The notes under the pieces: model-generated
The model's input: only the letters and a program-made list of their open reading frames with translations
The model's database searches: none
Told to the model about the DNA's origin: nothing
Made by a program: the position numbers and the translations under genes
In this document: positions 36,438 through 37,992 of the stretch, piece after piece
Layout of the letters: each line of letters begins with the position of its first letter
Numbering within the stretch: the stretch's first letter is position 1
Assembly: GCA_017381715.1 (NCBI GenBank)
Contig: JAFOBR010000060.1
Location: forward strand, 1-37,992
Length of the DNA stretch: 37,992 bases
Source: Clostridia bacterium
GTDB taxonomy: Bacteria; Bacillota; Clostridia; Oscillospirales; CAG-382
Reading direction: 5' to 3'

Positions 36438-37247
36438 TTATTTTATATACCCGCGTATTTTTTCAAAGGTGCGGTTAAGAGAATCGAAATCAATAACCCC
36501 GTTTTCGTCAAACGAAGTGGCTTCCACGGTGAAATCACCGCTGTAGCCCTGCTCTTTTAAATATGCAAACAGCTTATCAAAATCCACCTTGCCCTTTCCT
36601 ATATGAAGGGTTTTAAGGTTTGACCAATCCATATACTCTCCGCCGTAATCGTTTATATGAAAATGCTTTATACGGCGGAAAACCTCTTTGTTTTGGTACA
36701 GCTTTTCTGTCTGACTATGGAACTGGGACATTTTTGTATCGAAGGTAAAAGAAATATCGGGAAACTTTTCTGAAAGAGTAACAAGGTGTGTAAACGGATC
36801 CAAATGGTTGCACACCACGTTTTCCACCGTTAAAACAAGACCGAAGGACAAAGCGATTTTATTCAGAGTAACGTATAATTCCATATTGTGGGGCATATCC
36901 TTATCCGAATCCAGCCCGCTCCACAAATGTAGAACCAAAAGCTTTGAACCAAACGCCTTTGCAAGACGGCAGTTTATATCAAAAAGCTCCAACGCTTTTT
37001 CCGTATCCCCTTCTCCGTTGCGGCTGATACGGTCCCCAACCTGCTTCTCCACATGGAAAACCGGAAAGGACGCGCCGGTGCGCAAGGCTACCTCTTTTAC
37101 TTCCTCCACCTTATCATACCAGGTGCTGTACATCATAAATTCAAACCCATCGCATTCAAGCTTGGGTACACATTCTTCCAGCAGATATATATTTCTTCCG
37201 TTGGGTCTGCCGATAACAGCCCCCGTGGAGCAAAATATACGGTTCAT
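36438..37247 (-). CDS. TIM-barrel sugar isomerase/epimerase-like protein
   Basis: A 269-residue protein of the xylose isomerase-like TIM-barrel superfamily (AP_endonuc_2 type). Expected metal or substrate residues occur at strand ends: FPVFHVEKQ, LLVLHLWSG, TVENVVCN (Glu), FTFDTKMSQFHSQ (Asp), HFHIND (His) and TVEATSFDE (Glu). This family isomerises keto sugars or related compounds; the substrate is not identifiable here. The ATG at 37247 is chosen because GGAGGTG lies about 9 nt upstream, its own promoter is at 37275-37303, and the longer open frame to 37376 would run across both promoters. Confidence 0.7.
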   Translation of the reverse strand: MNRIFCSTGAVIGRPNGRNIYLLEECVPKLECDGFEFMMYSTWYDKVEEVKEVALRTGASFPVFHVEKQVGDRISRNGEGDTEKALELFDINCRLAKAFGSKLLVLHLWSGLDSDKDMPHNMELYVTLNKIALSFGLVLTVENVVCNHLDPFTHLVTLSEKFPDISFTFDTKMSQFHSQTEKLYQNKEVFRRIKHFHINDYGGEYMDWSNLKTLHIGKGKVDFDKLFAYLKEQGYSGDFTVEATSFDENGVIDFDSLNRTFEKIRGYIK

Positions 37248-37274
37248 TCCAAAAACACCTCCGTCCATAAGGGC

Positions 37275-37303
37275 ATTATACCCCCAAAAGGGGTAAAATT
37301 CAA
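37275..37303 (-). promoter_or_regulatory. Promoter of the TIM-barrel gene
   Basis: TTGAAT (37298-37303) and TATAAT (37275-37280) on the minus strand, 17 nt apart; leader about 20 nt. Confidence 0.65.
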
Positions 37304-37336
37304 TATAATATACAAAAAATGGCACCTTTGCCCCTA

Positions 37337-37365
37337 TTGACAAGGGTAACCGACTGTGGTACAAT
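37337..37365 (+). promoter_or_regulatory. Promoter of the sdpRI operon
   Basis: TTGACA (37337-37342) and TACAAT (37360-37365), 17 nt apart. It is back to back with the TIM-barrel promoter. Confidence 0.85.
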
Positions 37366-37367
37366 AC

Positions 37368-37394
37368 ATTTAACAATTAGGTTAAATGTTAAAT
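37368..37394 (+). promoter_or_regulatory. Likely SdpR-type autoregulatory operator
   Basis: ATTTAAC (37368-37374), a 6-nt spacer and GTTAAAT (37381-37387) form a perfect inverted repeat over the transcription start; a second GTTAAAT follows at once (37388-37394). A bound repressor would block the promoter and the ribosome site at 37395-37400. Confidence 0.65.
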
Positions 37395-37405
37395 GAGGTG
37401 AACAC

Positions 37406-37681
37406 GTGGGACTTCAAAATACCTTAAAAGCCCTCTCCGACCCTATACGCAGAGAAATACTTAATATGCTGAAAGGCGGCAGGAAGTCTGCCGGGGAAAT
37501 ATGCGAGCGGTTTTCGGTTACGGGAGCTTCGGTATCCCGCCATTTGTCGGTTTTAAAGGAAGCGGATCTTATAAGAGATACCCGTGAGGGAAAATATATT
37601 TACTACGAGCTGAACGCATCCGTTTTAGAAGAAATTATGCTGTGGATAACCGATCTGAAAGGAGAAAAGGCTGATGATTAA
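37406..37681 (+). CDS. sdpR: ArsR-family autorepressor of the SdpR type
   Basis: A 91-residue winged-helix repressor: LQNTLKALSDPIRREILNMLKGG, then the recognition helix in VTGASVSRHLSVLKEADLI and the wing REGKYIYYELN. No metal-binding cysteines are present, as in SdpR rather than the metal-sensing ArsR members. The start is a GTG with GAGGTG 5 nt upstream. Its 3' end overlaps sdpI by 8 nt. In Bacillus subtilis SdpR represses its own operon until SdpI captures it at the membrane; the same arrangement is likely here. Confidence 0.85.
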   Translation: MGLQNTLKALSDPIRREILNMLKGGRKSAGEICERFSVTGASVSRHLSVLKEADLIRDTREGKYIYYELNASVLEEIMLWITDLKGEKADD

Positions 37682-37992
37682 AAAGAATAAACTAACGATA
37701 ATTTTTGCAAATATCCTGACTCTGCTTCCCATAGTTTCGGGAATCGTCCTTTGGAACAAGCTGCCCCCGTACCTGCCCATACACTGGAACCTGGCGGGAA
37801 ATGCCGATTCCTACGGAAGCAAAGCTTTTTTCGTGTTCGGATTACCCCTTATAATGCTTGCACTTTTGTGGGTGTGCATTCTTTTAACTGCTTTGGATAA
37901 AGAAAGCAAAAAGCAAAATCCCAAGGCTTTTTCCGCGATGCTGTTGATAATCCCCCTGCTTTCCTGCTGTTTAAGCGGATTGACGTACGGCG
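37674..37992 (+). CDS. sdpI: SdpI-family membrane protein (cut by the window end)
   Basis: The first 106 codons, running off the window. The ATG at 37674 overlaps sdpR. The N-terminus gives a membrane segment (LTIIFANILTLLPIVSGIVLW), then LPPYLPIHWNLAGNADSYGSK, the DUF1648 signature, and two more hydrophobic segments (FFVFGLPLIMLALLWVCILL, FSAMLLIIPLLSCCLSG). In B. subtilis SdpI gives immunity to the SdpC toxin and sequesters SdpR. No sdpABC genes are in view; such orphan pairs are common and may sense membrane stress. Confidence 0.85.
   Translation, partial: MIKKNKLTIIFANILTLLPIVSGIVLWNKLPPYLPIHWNLAGNADSYGSKAFFVFGLPLIMLALLWVCILLTALDKESKKQNPKAFSAMLLIIPLLSCCLSGLTYG

Noticed and set aside
37248-37376. 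N-terminal extension of the TIM-barrel protein
   Set aside because: The frame stays open to 37376, but it covers two promoters and the conserved start with a GGAGGTG site is at 37247.

Overview
The window looks like chromosomal DNA from an anaerobic, low-to-mid GC member of the Bacillota, most likely a Clostridia (Oscillospirales-like) bacterium. The evidence is the gene order ylxM-ffh-rpsP-khpA-rimM-trmD, an HPr with both His15 and Ser46, the YqeG, RecD2 and SdpR/SdpI families, strong AGGAGG-type ribosome binding sites and TTGACA/TATAAT promoters. The assignment below phylum is an inference. No rRNA, tRNA, CRISPR array or phage was seen.

Layout. (1) 36-2636 (+): a large lipoprotein with discoidin-like and DUF4855 regions. 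(2) 2641-3503: a non-operonic patch in which a 704-bp inverted-repeat element carrying one small membrane-protein gene has split a unit of a structured hairpin-repeat array. (3) 3511-10749 (-): a seven-gene run yqeG, endonuclease IV-like, sanA-like, prmA, ligA, FAD oxidoreductase, psd. (4) 10872-18894 (+): small membrane protein, recD2, then a uronate-catabolism operon (DUF6259-like glycosidase, uxuA, SDR mannonate oxidoreductase, eda, kdgK), closed by a strong terminator. (5) 18963-24049 (-): uvrC, rsmD, coaD, an enolase-superfamily enzyme and a 2-hydroxyacid dehydrogenase. (6) 24137-24400 (-): ptsH with its own promoter and terminator. (7) 24484-30820 (-): ylxM, ffh, rpsP, khpA, rimM, trmD, an O-antigen-ligase-like membrane protein and two DUF4330 proteins. 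(8) 30930-33029 (-): a short ClpA/ClpC-type AAA+ protein. (9) 33160-35550 (+): a membrane-anchored protein with a copper amine oxidase-like C-terminal domain, and a lipoprotein with a PEESK repeat and YD-like repeats. (10) 35617-37247 (-): purC and a TIM-barrel sugar isomerase-like gene. (11) 37406-end (+): an sdpR-sdpI pair with a clear promoter and operator, sdpI cut by the window edge.

How the genes work together. The sugar operon would turn D-fructuronate to D-mannonate, then KDG, KDPG, and finally pyruvate plus glyceraldehyde 3-phosphate, with the glycosidase probably supplying substrate; no uronate isomerase is present here. The ffh/rimM/trmD/rpsP cluster serves protein targeting, ribosome assembly and tRNA modification. 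ligA with an endonuclease IV homologue, together with uvrC and recD2, gives the window a strong DNA-repair content.

The most unusual features are: the family of CCCC-arm-loop-arm-GGGG hairpin repeats whose arms vary while keeping pairing; the inverted-repeat element inserted into one of those repeats; the Clp ATPase whose second AAA domain has lost its Walker B glutamate; and the ylxM-ffh leader that begins with two hairpins.
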